Source of the DNA: Acidobacteriota bacterium
Lineage (GTDB): Bacteria; Acidobacteriota; Terriglobia; Terriglobales; Acidobacteriaceae
Direction: 5' to 3'
NCBI GenBank assembly: GCA_028873155.1
Contig: JAGWML010000069.1
Span: 1 to 12,425 of the forward strand
Length of the DNA: 12,425 nucleotides
The notes beneath the pieces are model-generated. The model was not told where the DNA came from. It did not search any database and was given only the letters and a program-made list of their open reading frames with translations. Both the position numbers and the translations under genes were made by a program. Position 1 is the first letter of the stretch, and every line of letters starts with the position of its first letter. Shown here piece by piece: positions 6,912 to 12,425 of this stretch.

Positions 6912-8381
6912 TTGCAGAGCGACGCAAAGACGACAGAGAGTTTGGTGGAGCTGCCAAAGACCCTGGCTGAGACGCGTTCCGCTATCGCATCGGGAGAGGT
7001 TAAGGCGGTCGACCTTGCAGAGGGATATTACCGGCGCATCGAGAAGAAAAATCCATCGCTCAATGTCTACCTGAGCCTCACGCGCGAGCGGGCCCTGGAG
7101 CAGGCGGGACGCGTGGATGCCGCGGCGGCCAAGGGTGATTCGTTGGGGCCCTTAGCAGGGATTCCAGTCGGCATCAAGGATGTCCTGGTGATGAAGGGTG
7201 CTCCGGCGACGGCGGGATCGAAGATACTGCAAGGCTACGAACCGCCCTACGACGCAACGGCAGTGTCGCGGCTGGAAGCGGCGGGTGCGGTGCTGCTGGG
7301 CAAGATTAACTGCGACGAGTTTGCCATGGGCTCGTCGAATGAGAACTCCGCCTATGGGCCGGTGCGGAACCCTGTGGATCCCGAGTGTGTGCCGGGGGGC
7401 TCGAGCGGGGGCTCGGCGGCGGCTGTGGCTTCGAATCTGGCGGTTGCGACACTGGGTACCGACACGGGCGGATCGATTCGCCAGCCGGCTAGTTTTTGCG
7501 GGGTGGTGGGCGTATTGCCCACTTATGGGCGTGTTTCGCGATACGGCCTGATCGCCTTTGCATCGTCGCTGGACCGGGTGGGACCGTTCGCGTCGAATGT
7601 AAAGGATGCCGCGACCCTGCTCGGCGTGATTGCGGGTCATGATCCCAGAGATGCGACGAGTTCGCCTGCGCCGGTCCCGGACTATGCGGCCGAAATTGAC
7701 AAGCCAGTTGAGGGGCTGCGCATCGGCGTGCCTGCGGAGTACTTTGCAGAGGGGCTGGATGATGAGGTGCGCGCGTCGATCGAAGCGGGGATCGACTCCC
7801 TGCGGGCCTCCGGTTGCACGATTCAGGCGATCTCGCTGCCAAAGACCCGGTATGCCATCCCCACCTACTACCTGCTGGCCACGGCCGAGGCAAGCGCGAA
7901 TCTGGCGCGGTTCGACGGGGTGCGGTATGGCTACCGCTCGGCGTCTTCGGCGACGCTGGCGGAGATGTACCGACACTCGCGCGACGAGGGCTTCGGGGCC
8001 GAGGTCAAGAGGCGCATCCTGCTGGGAACCTACGCGCTGAGTGCAGGCTATTATGATGCCTACTACCTGAAGGCGCAGCAGGTGCGGCGGCTGCTGGCAG
8101 AGGAGTTTCTACATGCGTTCGCCGGCGTAGATGCCATTGTCACGCCAACCTCGCCGATCCCGGCTTTCAAGCTGGGCGAAAAGTCCGGGGACCCACTGGC
8201 GATGTACCTCGCCGACATCTATACCGTGACGGCGAGCCTGGCGGGCATCTGCGGGGTGAGTGTGCCGTGCGGAACGACAAAGGCGGGCTTGCCGGTGGGC
8301 ATGCAGGTGCTGGCCGGTCACATGCAGGAGGGCACCGCTTTCCGTGTCGCGCGCGCGGTGGAAGCGGCTCAGGGGCGATGA
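6912..8381 (+). CDS. gatA: Asp-tRNA(Asn)/Glu-tRNA(Gln) amidotransferase subunit A
   Basis: Amidase-signature subunit of GatCAB that hydrolyses glutamine and passes ammonia to the GatB active site. At 489 residues it is of family length. The Ser-cisSer-Lys triad is visible: K89 in GIPVGIKDV, S164 in PGGSSGGSAAAVAS and S188 in GTDTGGSIRQPA; the spacing of 75 and 24 residues equals that of the Staphylococcus aureus enzyme (K79, S154, S178). Other family blocks are INCDEFAMGSSNENSAYGPVRNP, TYGRVSRYGLIAFASSLDRVGP, and the C-terminal TPTSPIPAF and AGLPVGMQV. The start is TTG: GAGG at 6899-6902 lies nine bases upstream and no better ATG or GTG gives the full N-terminal helix. One mild variation is VLPTYGR where most members have LKPTYGR. 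The TGA overlaps the next gene's start. Confidence 0.97.
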   Translation: MQSDAKTTESLVELPKTLAETRSAIASGEVKAVDLAEGYYRRIEKKNPSLNVYLSLTRERALEQAGRVDAAAAKGDSLGPLAGIPVGIKDVLVMKGAPATAGSKILQGYEPPYDATAVSRLEAAGAVLLGKINCDEFAMGSSNENSAYGPVRNPVDPECVPGGSSGGSAAAVASNLAVATLGTDTGGSIRQPASFCGVVGVLPTYGRVSRYGLIAFASSLDRVGPFASNVKDAATLLGVIAGHDPRDATSSPAPVPDYAAEIDKPVEGLRIGVPAEYFAEGLDDEVRASIEAGIDSLRASGCTIQAISLPKTRYAIPTYYLLATAEASANLARFDGVRYGYRSASSATLAEMYRHSRDEGFGAEVKRRILLGTYALSAGYYDAYYLKAQQVRRLLAEEFLHAFAGVDAIVTPTSPIPAFKLGEKSGDPLAMYLADIYTVTASLAGICGVSVPCGTTKAGLPVGMQVLAGHMQEGTAFRVARAVEAAQGR

Positions 8382-9103
8382 TGCACGGGGTCCATCGAGG
8401 TCTCGAAGCGCTGGCGGGAGCGTTGCTCCTGATCTGTGTTGCGTCCCCGGTAGTGAGAGCTGCTGGACGCAAGCCCCACGCGGTCTTTCTGGGCGCAGCA
8501 AAAAAGGTTCCCTATTCCAAAGCCGGCGACCCGGCGGGAGCCCAGGCCGGAGAGAAGGAACTCAAGATTCGGGCACTCCTCGTGGACGGACAGGTGAAGG
8601 AGTGGACCACCGGCGATTCACATGACATTACGGATCGCAGCTTCGTTGTGCGGCGCGTGCTCAAGATTAATGATGCGCTGCCTGAAGACCAGCAGGGCCA
8701 TTGGGTGTGGCAACGCGGCCCCTGGCTGCTGGTGGATCGCACCACAGGACGCGTGACCGCCCTTAAGCTGCCGGACTACGATCCGGGAGTGAGCCAGATT
8801 GGCTGGTTTCGCGATTATGCGGCGTATTGCGGCGTGACGGCCAGCCGCAAGAGTCTGTACGCGGTCGTTGCGCAACTGGCAGTGCGGAAGCCGGTTCTGG
8901 CCAAAAAGCTGGATGCGTTCGATCCGGACCGGGATCCCGCCACCGCATGTGCACCAGTGGAATGGCAGCGCGAGCCTCTGCGGGCTGTGTTTCATGCGGC
9001 GGGCAAGGACGCGGTCAGTTTTGACATCATTCCCGGCTCAGCTGTTCTGGTGGAGGATTCCGGCGACGAAACAGAGCCGGCGGCCTCTTCCAAAGCGAAC
9101 TAG
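8378..9103 (+). CDS. Conserved-looking secreted protein of unknown function, coupled to gatA
   Basis: Hypothetical protein of 241 residues. The start at 8378 reads ATGATG and overlaps the gatA stop (TGA 8379-8381), with AGGGG at 8371-8375, which suits translational coupling; the second ATG (8381) is equally possible. The open frame extends upstream to 8267, but that part lies inside gatA and is not protein-like. The N-terminus has a Sec signal (hydrophobic LAGALLLICVASPVV with probable cleavage after VRA, about residue 28). The mature part has motifs such as LKIRALLVDGQVKEWTTGDSHDITDRSFVVRR, split here as LKIRALLVDG and DITDRSFVVRRVLKIND, then WQRGPWLLVDRTTGRVTAL and YAAYCGVTASRKSLYAVVAQ. Two mature cysteines (C151, C191) could form a disulfide. 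I recall similar unnamed proteins from Acidobacteriota; no function is known to me. Likely periplasmic or secreted. Confidence 0.82.
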   Translation: MMHGVHRGLEALAGALLLICVASPVVRAAGRKPHAVFLGAAKKVPYSKAGDPAGAQAGEKELKIRALLVDGQVKEWTTGDSHDITDRSFVVRRVLKINDALPEDQQGHWVWQRGPWLLVDRTTGRVTALKLPDYDPGVSQIGWFRDYAAYCGVTASRKSLYAVVAQLAVRKPVLAKKLDAFDPDRDPATACAPVEWQREPLRAVFHAAGKDAVSFDIIPGSAVLVEDSGDETEPAASSKAN

Positions 9104-9134
9104 ACTGACCGCTGTCGGGGAATCGAGAGTAGAT

Positions 9135-9725
9135 ATGGAATCCCTTGAAACGCTGCTGGAGAAGGCGGAAGTTGCCCACGGACACTTGTGCGCGGGACAG
9201 ATTCTGGGCGTGCGGATGGCGCTGCTGGGCCTGAAGCAACTGGAGATTGAAGACCCGCGCGGTGCCGATCGCAAGCGGCTGGTGACCTATGTTGAAATCG
9301 ATCGCTGCGCTACGGATGCAATTGCTCTGGTGACGGGCTGCCGGCTTGGAAAGCGCACGCTCAAGTTTCGCGACTGGGGCAAGATGGCGGCCACGTTTGT
9401 CGATCTAGCGACGAGCCGGGGTGTCCGCGTGGTGGCGCTGGAAAGCTCGCGGGAACTGGCGCGGCACAAGTATCCCGAGATCGAAAGCAAGAGCCAGCAG
9501 CAGATGAAGGCGTATCGGGAACTGAGTGACAGCGACCTCTTCGAGTTCGACTGGGTCAAGGTGGATGTTGACCCGGCCGAGCTCCCCGGCCAGAGGGGCG
9601 AGAGGTTCTTGTGCCCGCGTTGCGGGGAAGGGGTGAACTTTGGGCGGTTCATCGAGCGAGATGGGGAGCTGCTTTGCCTGGCCTGTGCACAGCCTGAGGT
9701 GCGGTACTGGCGGCCGGATCGATAA
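9135..9725 (+). CDS. FmdE-family protein (formylmethanofuran dehydrogenase subunit E-like) with C-terminal zinc ribbon
   Basis: At 196 residues it resembles the FmdE domain family, metal-binding proteins named after a subunit encoded with molybdenum formylmethanofuran dehydrogenase in methanogens. Most bacterial members have no proven role. The N-terminal domain has the metal-site motif HGHLCAGQILGVRMALLGL (H15, H17, C19), then EIDRCATDAIALVTGCRLGKRT (C58, D61, C69) and FRDWGK. The C-terminus has a CxxC...CxxC ribbon (C160, C163, C181, C184) in FLCPRCGE ... LLCLACA. The start is taken at ATG 9135, 31 bases after the previous stop, with only a weak GAGAG ahead; the frame is open further upstream, but that part overlaps the preceding gene and is out of character. 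There are no formylmethanofuran dehydrogenase genes nearby, so a methanogenesis role is not supported; formate or molybdoenzyme-related work elsewhere in the genome is possible. Confidence 0.88.
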   Translation: MESLETLLEKAEVAHGHLCAGQILGVRMALLGLKQLEIEDPRGADRKRLVTYVEIDRCATDAIALVTGCRLGKRTLKFRDWGKMAATFVDLATSRGVRVVALESSRELARHKYPEIESKSQQQMKAYRELSDSDLFEFDWVKVDVDPAELPGQRGERFLCPRCGEGVNFGRFIERDGELLCLACAQPEVRYWRPDR

Positions 9726-9740
9726 AGGCCCGATCCGTTG

Positions 9741-9766
9741 GTAGATGCGCATACAGGCGAATCTAC
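9741..9766 (+). other. Hairpin just downstream of the FmdE-family gene (possible terminator or processing site)
   Basis: GTAGAT (9741-9746) pairs with ATCTAC (9761-9766), and CGC (9748-9750) with GCG (9757-9759), separated by one G/A mismatch and a six-base loop. It begins 16 bases after the stop codon. No U-tract follows, so it does not qualify as an ordinary intrinsic terminator; it could still mark the 3' end of the gatC-to-FmdE transcript. Confidence 0.35.
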
Positions 9767-9882
9767 GAGCATTGATCGCCGCCAAACTGGGATTGGGAGC
9801 CCGTATCCCCAGCAGAAAGCTCATAATCGAGGCCCTGCACGGGGCATTTGTCATGACGTTCTCAAAGGAAGAAGCGCTCTGA
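9745..9882 (+). CDS. Doubtful small ORF (45 residues)
   Basis: ATG at 9745 to TGA at 9880-9882. The translation looks like a basic, helix-prone peptide (starts MRIQANLRALIAAKLGLGAR, ends FVMTFSKEEAL). There is no Shine-Dalgarno and the ATG sits in the stem of the hairpin at 9741-9766. It could be a real small protein, a decayed gene remnant, or chance. It is listed because it occupies much of the 9726-9895 gap, where nothing else is visible. Confidence 0.17.
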   Translation: MRIQANLRALIAAKLGLGARIPSRKLIIEALHGAFVMTFSKEEAL

Positions 9883-9895
9883 CAGGCCTGCATTC

Positions 9896-9925
9896 TTGAC
9901 ACCTCAAGGGCTGCGCGTTTCTTAT
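9896..9925 (+). promoter_or_regulatory. Candidate sigma-70 promoter (TTGACA - 18 bp - TCTTAT) for the yajC leader or a small RNA
   Basis: A perfect -35 TTGACA lies at 9896-9901, with TCTTAT at 9920-9925 as the best -10 (four of six matches) at 18-base spacing. Transcription would start near 9932, just before the structured stretch that begins at 9941 and about 300 bases ahead of the yajC start. Confidence 0.42.
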
Positions 9926-9940
9926 CTTGCTAGGTACTCT

Positions 9941-10128
9941 TTCGGCATCCGGTACAGGCGTCGTGCAGGTGAATCCTGCAAAGCCTGTAGATTGGCGGGC
10001 GGAGGATAGCCTTGTCGAACAGGAAAGAAACGGTGGCAGGGGTTGACCGAAAATGGCGTGGCTGAGCGAGACGAAGCTCAGGATACGCTGCAACGGAAGC
10101 TCTCATTCCAGCGCCAGTCCGGATGGAA
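9941..10128 (+). ncRNA. Candidate structured RNA or long structured leader upstream of yajC (no recognised family)
   Basis: The ends of this stretch pair: CATCCGG (9946-9952) with CCGGATG (10119-10125), extended past a two-base bulge by TTC (9941-9943) with GAA (10126-10128). Directly stacked on it is a hairpin TACAGGC (9953-9959) with GCCTGTA (9983-9989), enclosing TGCAGG (9964-9969) with CCTGCA (9975-9980). A second arm pairs GCGT (10056-10059) with ACGC (10085-10088) and CTGAGC (10062-10067) with GCTCAG (10076-10081). A third pairs GGAA (10095-10098) with TTCC (10106-10109). No long ORF fits. I checked by eye for RNase P, tmRNA, SRP, TPP and cobalamin signatures and did not find them. It could be a small RNA, a cis-regulatory leader for yajC-secDF, or chance pairing. 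Confidence 0.35.
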
Positions 10129-10191
10129 CGACGGCCAGGACGATTCCCGGAGACAAATTTCAAACGACGTGCGGCCCGCGGGCTGGCGCGT

Positions 10192-10221
10192 CTTCGCTGT
10201 CGCGTGAATGGCGCGGCGAAG
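10192..10221 (+). promoter_or_regulatory. Hairpin in the yajC leader overlapping the presumed Shine-Dalgarno
   Basis: CTTCGC (10192-10197) pairs with GCGAAG (10216-10221), and inside it CGCG (10201-10204) pairs with CGCG (10212-10215), leaving a three-base bulge and a seven-base loop. The best-spaced Shine-Dalgarno-like bases for the yajC ATG (GAAGG, 10218-10222) lie in the 3' arm, so the fold could limit yajC translation. The AGG at 10230-10232 is too close to the ATG to serve. Confidence 0.35.
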
Positions 10222-10232
10222 GCGAGTAAAGG

Positions 10233-10562
10233 ATGAGTGTGGCAACCACTTTGGCAATCTGGGCGGCAGTGCCCGCAGCAGGTGCGGGCAGCAGCCTCGT
10301 TACATTGCTGCCTCTGCTGCTAATCCCGGTGCTCTATGTTGTAATGATTCGCCCCCAGCAGAAGCGCCAGAAGCAATGGCAGGAGATGCTGAGAAGCATC
10401 AAGGCGGGGGACAGGGTCACGACCGCCGGCGGCATTCGAGGAACGATTCTTTCCATCAAGGATGATGCCATCATCATCCGGGTGGCTCCGGATAACCTCA
10501 AGATGGAAGTGGCAAAAACCGCCATTGCATCTGTGACGACGGAGGAAGCTGAGAAGGGCTGA
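10233..10562 (+). CDS. yajC: Preprotein translocase accessory subunit YajC
   Basis: Small inner-membrane protein of 109 residues that associates with SecDF and SecYEG. It has one transmembrane segment at about residues 21-39 (LVTLLPLLLIPVLYVVM), followed by the hallmark IRPQQKRQKQWQEM at the cytosolic boundary. A small conserved domain follows, containing SIKAGDRVTTAGGIRGTI, then DDAIIIRVAP and LKMEVAKTAIASV. Length and motifs are typical. The short N-terminal MSVATTLAIWAAVPAAGAG before the membrane segment is common in family members. secD follows after 125 bases, the usual order. Confidence 0.96.
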   Translation: MSVATTLAIWAAVPAAGAGSSLVTLLPLLLIPVLYVVMIRPQQKRQKQWQEMLRSIKAGDRVTTAGGIRGTILSIKDDAIIIRVAPDNLKMEVAKTAIASVTTEEAEKG

Positions 10563-10580
10563 GTTTTCGACTAGCCTTGC

Positions 10581-10596
10581 AGGGCTTTCCAGCCCT
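10581..10596 (+). other. Short hairpin in the yajC-secD gap
   Basis: AGGGCT (10581-10586) pairs with AGCCCT (10591-10596) across a TTCC loop, 18 bases after the yajC stop. No U-run follows, so it is not a convincing terminator. Nothing else is obvious in this 125-base gap apart from the secD Shine-Dalgarno. Confidence 0.35.
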
Positions 10597-10687
10597 AGGA
10601 TGAGATTTGCGCCAGAGACGTGCAGCAATGGCATGTTTGCGGGCGCCCGGATGACGGCACAGTGGTTTTCTGCAGAGAAACAGGAAA

Positions 10688-12307
10688 ATGAAGAAGAATC
10701 TTAATAGCAAGATTGCGGCAATCGTAGCAGTGCTGGTGGTCTTTATCTACGGCATCTTTGGCGTGCCATCCGGACTGTCCGGCAAGGCGCTGGAAGAGGC
10801 CATGACCAAGCGCATTCATCTCGGACTCGATCTGCGTGGCGGCGCGCACCTGATTCTCCAGGTTGTTGTCCCGGAGGCGGTGAGCGCGGAGACCGACAAT
10901 ACGGTGGCGCGGATTCAACAGGATCTGAAGGGCGCGAACCTGAGCTTTTCCCAGGTGTACAAGCCGGATCCGGCAAAGCCCGAGTCGATCCGCATCGAGG
11001 GGACGAACCCAACCCAGGCGAGCGCGATCCGAACCCTGCTGGACAATAAATACTCCAGTGAATACGACATCACAGGAGCCGGTGGGGACACTGCTTTTAC
11101 GGTTGCGATGAAGCCTCTGGTGGAGTCGGCTTTGGAAGAGAAGACCGTTCAGCAGGCCATCGAAACGATTCGCGACCGCGTCGACACTCTGGGCGTGAGC
11201 GAGCCGGTGATCCAGGAGTACGGCCTGGGCAAGGACGAGATCCTGGTCGAGCTCCCGGGCATCAGCGATTTGGACCGCGTGAAGAGTATCATTCAGTCCA
11301 CCGCGCGGCTTGAAATCCACGCCGTGGTGGGTGGCCCGTATCCGGACGAACAGGCAGCACTGGCCAGCGTGGGTGGCACCTTGCCTCCGGACGAGGCGAT
11401 GGTGCACGGCTCTGGCGCAATGGCAACCGGGTCGGATGCGGATAGCGTTTATGTGCTGCAACGTATCTCGATTGTTGCCGGCAGCGACTTCCGGTCGGCA
11501 GATCCAGGGACTGACAGCAACACAGGCCAGCGCACGGTCCGCTTTACCCTCACCAACGAGGCTGGTGACAAGTTCTACGACTACACGAGCCAGAACGTGG
11601 GCAAGAGCATGGCAGTCGTGCTCGGCGGCCGCGTCCGCGAGGTTGCCAACATCGAAAGCGCCATCCGCGACTCGGGCGAGATTCGCGGCAGCTTTTCGGC
11701 CGACGAGGTTGAAATCCTCTCGAAGATGCTGCGAACCGGCGCGCTGCCGGCGTCGCTCAACTATCTGGAAGATCGTACGGTTGGAGCTTCGCTTGGCGCC
11801 GATTCGATTCGCGAAGGCGTGACCGCGGCCATTGTGGGCGTGCTCGTGGTGATGGCCTTCATGCTGTTCTATTACAAGGGCGCGGGAATCAATGCCGATC
11901 TCGCACTGTTTCTGAACCTTGTGATTCTGCTCGGATTTATGGGCTTTTCGGGCGCAACGCTCACCCTGCCCGGCATTGCCGGCGTCATCCTGACCATCGG
12001 TATGGGCGTCGACTCGAACGTGCTGATCTTTGAGCGCATCCGGGAAGAAATCAGAACAGGCAAGGCGGCCTCTGCAGCGGTTGACCAAGGCTTTGCCCAT
12101 GCGTGGACGACGATCTTTGATACGCACGTGACGACGATTGTGTCGGCGGGCATTCTGTTTCTCTTTGGCACGGGGCCAGTGAAAGGCTTTGCGGTGACGC
12201 TGACGTTCGGTCTGGCGGCCAACCTGTTCACGGCGGTCTATGTCTCGCGAGTGATATTTGAAGCGCACTTGAATCGAATGAAGGCCGGAGAGATGGTCTC
12301 CATTTAA
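10688..12307 (+). CDS. secD: Protein translocase subunit SecD
   Basis: RND-family membrane protein of 539 residues that uses the proton gradient, with SecF, to pull exported proteins through SecYEG on the periplasmic side. The first membrane helix is at about residues 8-26. It is followed by the conserved HLGLDLRGGAHLILQV, the periplasmic P1 region with ETIRDRVDTLGVSEPVIQEYG and ILVELPGI, and the FSADEVEILSKMLRTGALPA block. The five C-terminal helices begin near residue 378 after RTVGASLGADSIREG. Helix four holds GMGVDSNVLIFERIREE; D442 there matches the proton-pathway aspartate (D519) of E. coli SecD. The start ATG has AGGAAA directly upstream. SecD and SecF are separate genes here, not fused. 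The product looks intact and normal. Confidence 0.97.
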   Translation: MKKNLNSKIAAIVAVLVVFIYGIFGVPSGLSGKALEEAMTKRIHLGLDLRGGAHLILQVVVPEAVSAETDNTVARIQQDLKGANLSFSQVYKPDPAKPESIRIEGTNPTQASAIRTLLDNKYSSEYDITGAGGDTAFTVAMKPLVESALEEKTVQQAIETIRDRVDTLGVSEPVIQEYGLGKDEILVELPGISDLDRVKSIIQSTARLEIHAVVGGPYPDEQAALASVGGTLPPDEAMVHGSGAMATGSDADSVYVLQRISIVAGSDFRSADPGTDSNTGQRTVRFTLTNEAGDKFYDYTSQNVGKSMAVVLGGRVREVANIESAIRDSGEIRGSFSADEVEILSKMLRTGALPASLNYLEDRTVGASLGADSIREGVTAAIVGVLVVMAFMLFYYKGAGINADLALFLNLVILLGFMGFSGATLTLPGIAGVILTIGMGVDSNVLIFERIREEIRTGKAASAAVDQGFAHAWTTIFDTHVTTIVSAGILFLFGTGPVKGFAVTLTFGLAANLFTAVYVSRVIFEAHLNRMKAGEMVSI

Positions 12308-12319
12308 CGGTGCGGGCGC

Positions 12320-12383
12320 CTGGTCCACGACCAGACGTGAAGTGTTGAAGTTTTTGAACGCCGCGACCGGATACGGTCCGGTC
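12320..12383 (+). other. Two hairpins in the secD-secF gap
   Basis: CTGGTC (12320-12325) pairs with GACCAG (12329-12334) across CAC, and GACCGGA (12365-12371) pairs with TCCGGTC (12377-12383) across TACGG. A TTTTT run at 12351-12355 lies 16 bases after the first stem, too far for a standard terminator. The second stem ends three bases before the secF Shine-Dalgarno. Possible roles are RNA stability or adjusting the SecD:SecF ratio. Confidence 0.35.
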
Positions 12384-12403
12384 ATGAGGAAGGCAGAAAA
12401 CCA

Positions 12404-12425
12404 GTGGAACTGTTTCACGGCGTCA
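12404..12425 (+). CDS. secF: Protein translocase subunit SecF, first codons only (right edge)
   Basis: GTG at 12404 preceded by a strong GAGGAAGG (12386-12393) at ten bases. The seven visible codons read MELFHGV, matching the start I would expect of a SecF protein, and the position 96 bases after secD is where secF normally lies. The gene continues beyond the window. Identity rests on context and this short start, not on domain evidence. Confidence 0.72.

Noticed and set aside
6826..7074. 82-codon plus-strand frame with a CTLCGN stretch between gatC and gatA
   Set aside because: It overlaps the gatC end and gatA start in another frame, begins at TTG without an SD, and the rest is Arg/Gln-rich noise.
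8267..8377. Upstream extension of the small secreted protein
   Set aside because: It lies inside gatA, reads as Gly/Arg-rich filler and would bury the signal peptide; ATG 8378 is the natural start.
8868..9134. Upstream extension of the FmdE-family gene
   Set aside because: It overlaps the preceding gene in another frame and is unlike FmdE N-termini; the HGHLC domain begins right after ATG 9135.
9953..10055. Possible cobalamin or TPP riboswitch (GGTGAATCC and GGCTGAG look suggestive)
   Set aside because: The rest of the conserved cores (the B12 box with its GCCACTG neighbour; the TPP CTGAGA with GAACCTGATCTGG) is missing.
10140..10160. GGACGATTCCCGG resembling a tmRNA/tRNA T-arm
   Set aside because: No T-loop GTTCGA consensus, no acceptor partner and no tmRNA 5' signature upstream.
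10174..10183. Perfect 10-base palindrome GCCCGCGGGC before yajC
   Set aside because: Too short and GC-rich to stand out by chance in this DNA; the symmetry does not extend outward, so no operator is claimed.
10595..12418. 607-codon open frame on the minus strand across secD
   Set aside because: It is antisense to a textbook secD; the translation is rich in His/Arg with no recognisable motif, typical of a shadow frame in GC-rich DNA.

Overview
This window looks like a chromosomal segment of a soil-type Acidobacteriota (Terriglobia / Acidobacteriaceae-like). The base composition is moderately GC-rich. The taxonomic hints are a very large secreted beta-propeller plus HYDIN/ASH-repeat protein with the C-terminal hydrophobic insert common in that phylum, and a yajC-secD-secF cluster whose SecF begins in a way I recall from those genomes. 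The assignment is inference; no marker gene here settles it. All convincing genes lie on the + strand.

Layout. (1) 2-1054: 3' two-thirds of a class II CPD photolyase, cut by the left edge. (2) 1250-6442: one very long reading frame for an exported protein (propeller with Asp-box repeats, six ~100-residue ASH repeats, an Ig-like tail with a hydrophobic insert). It is split by a single in-frame TGA at 3758-3760, which falls exactly on a glycine codon position of an Asp-box. It is listed both as an interrupted gene and as its two open halves. (3) 6525-9725: gatC and gatA (two of the three subunits of the tRNA-dependent amidotransferase; gatB is not here), a small secreted protein whose start overlaps the gatA stop, and an FmdE-family zinc protein. 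(4) 9726-10232: 507 bases without a convincing gene. They hold a hairpin just after the FmdE gene, a weak 45-codon ORF, a TTGACA promoter candidate and a roughly 190-base stretch that folds on paper into a closed multi-branch RNA, followed by a hairpin just ahead of yajC. (5) 10233-12425: yajC, secD and the first codons of secF, accessory subunits of the Sec translocon.

How the parts relate. YajC-SecD-SecF form one complex that assists SecYEG export, and the window carries two Sec-type cargo candidates (the propeller/ASH protein and the small secreted protein). GatCA is housekeeping translation machinery. The most noteworthy points are the precise nonsense interruption of the large exported protein and the possible structured RNA ahead of yajC. 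I found no CRISPR array, tRNA, rRNA, insertion sequence or prophage signal.
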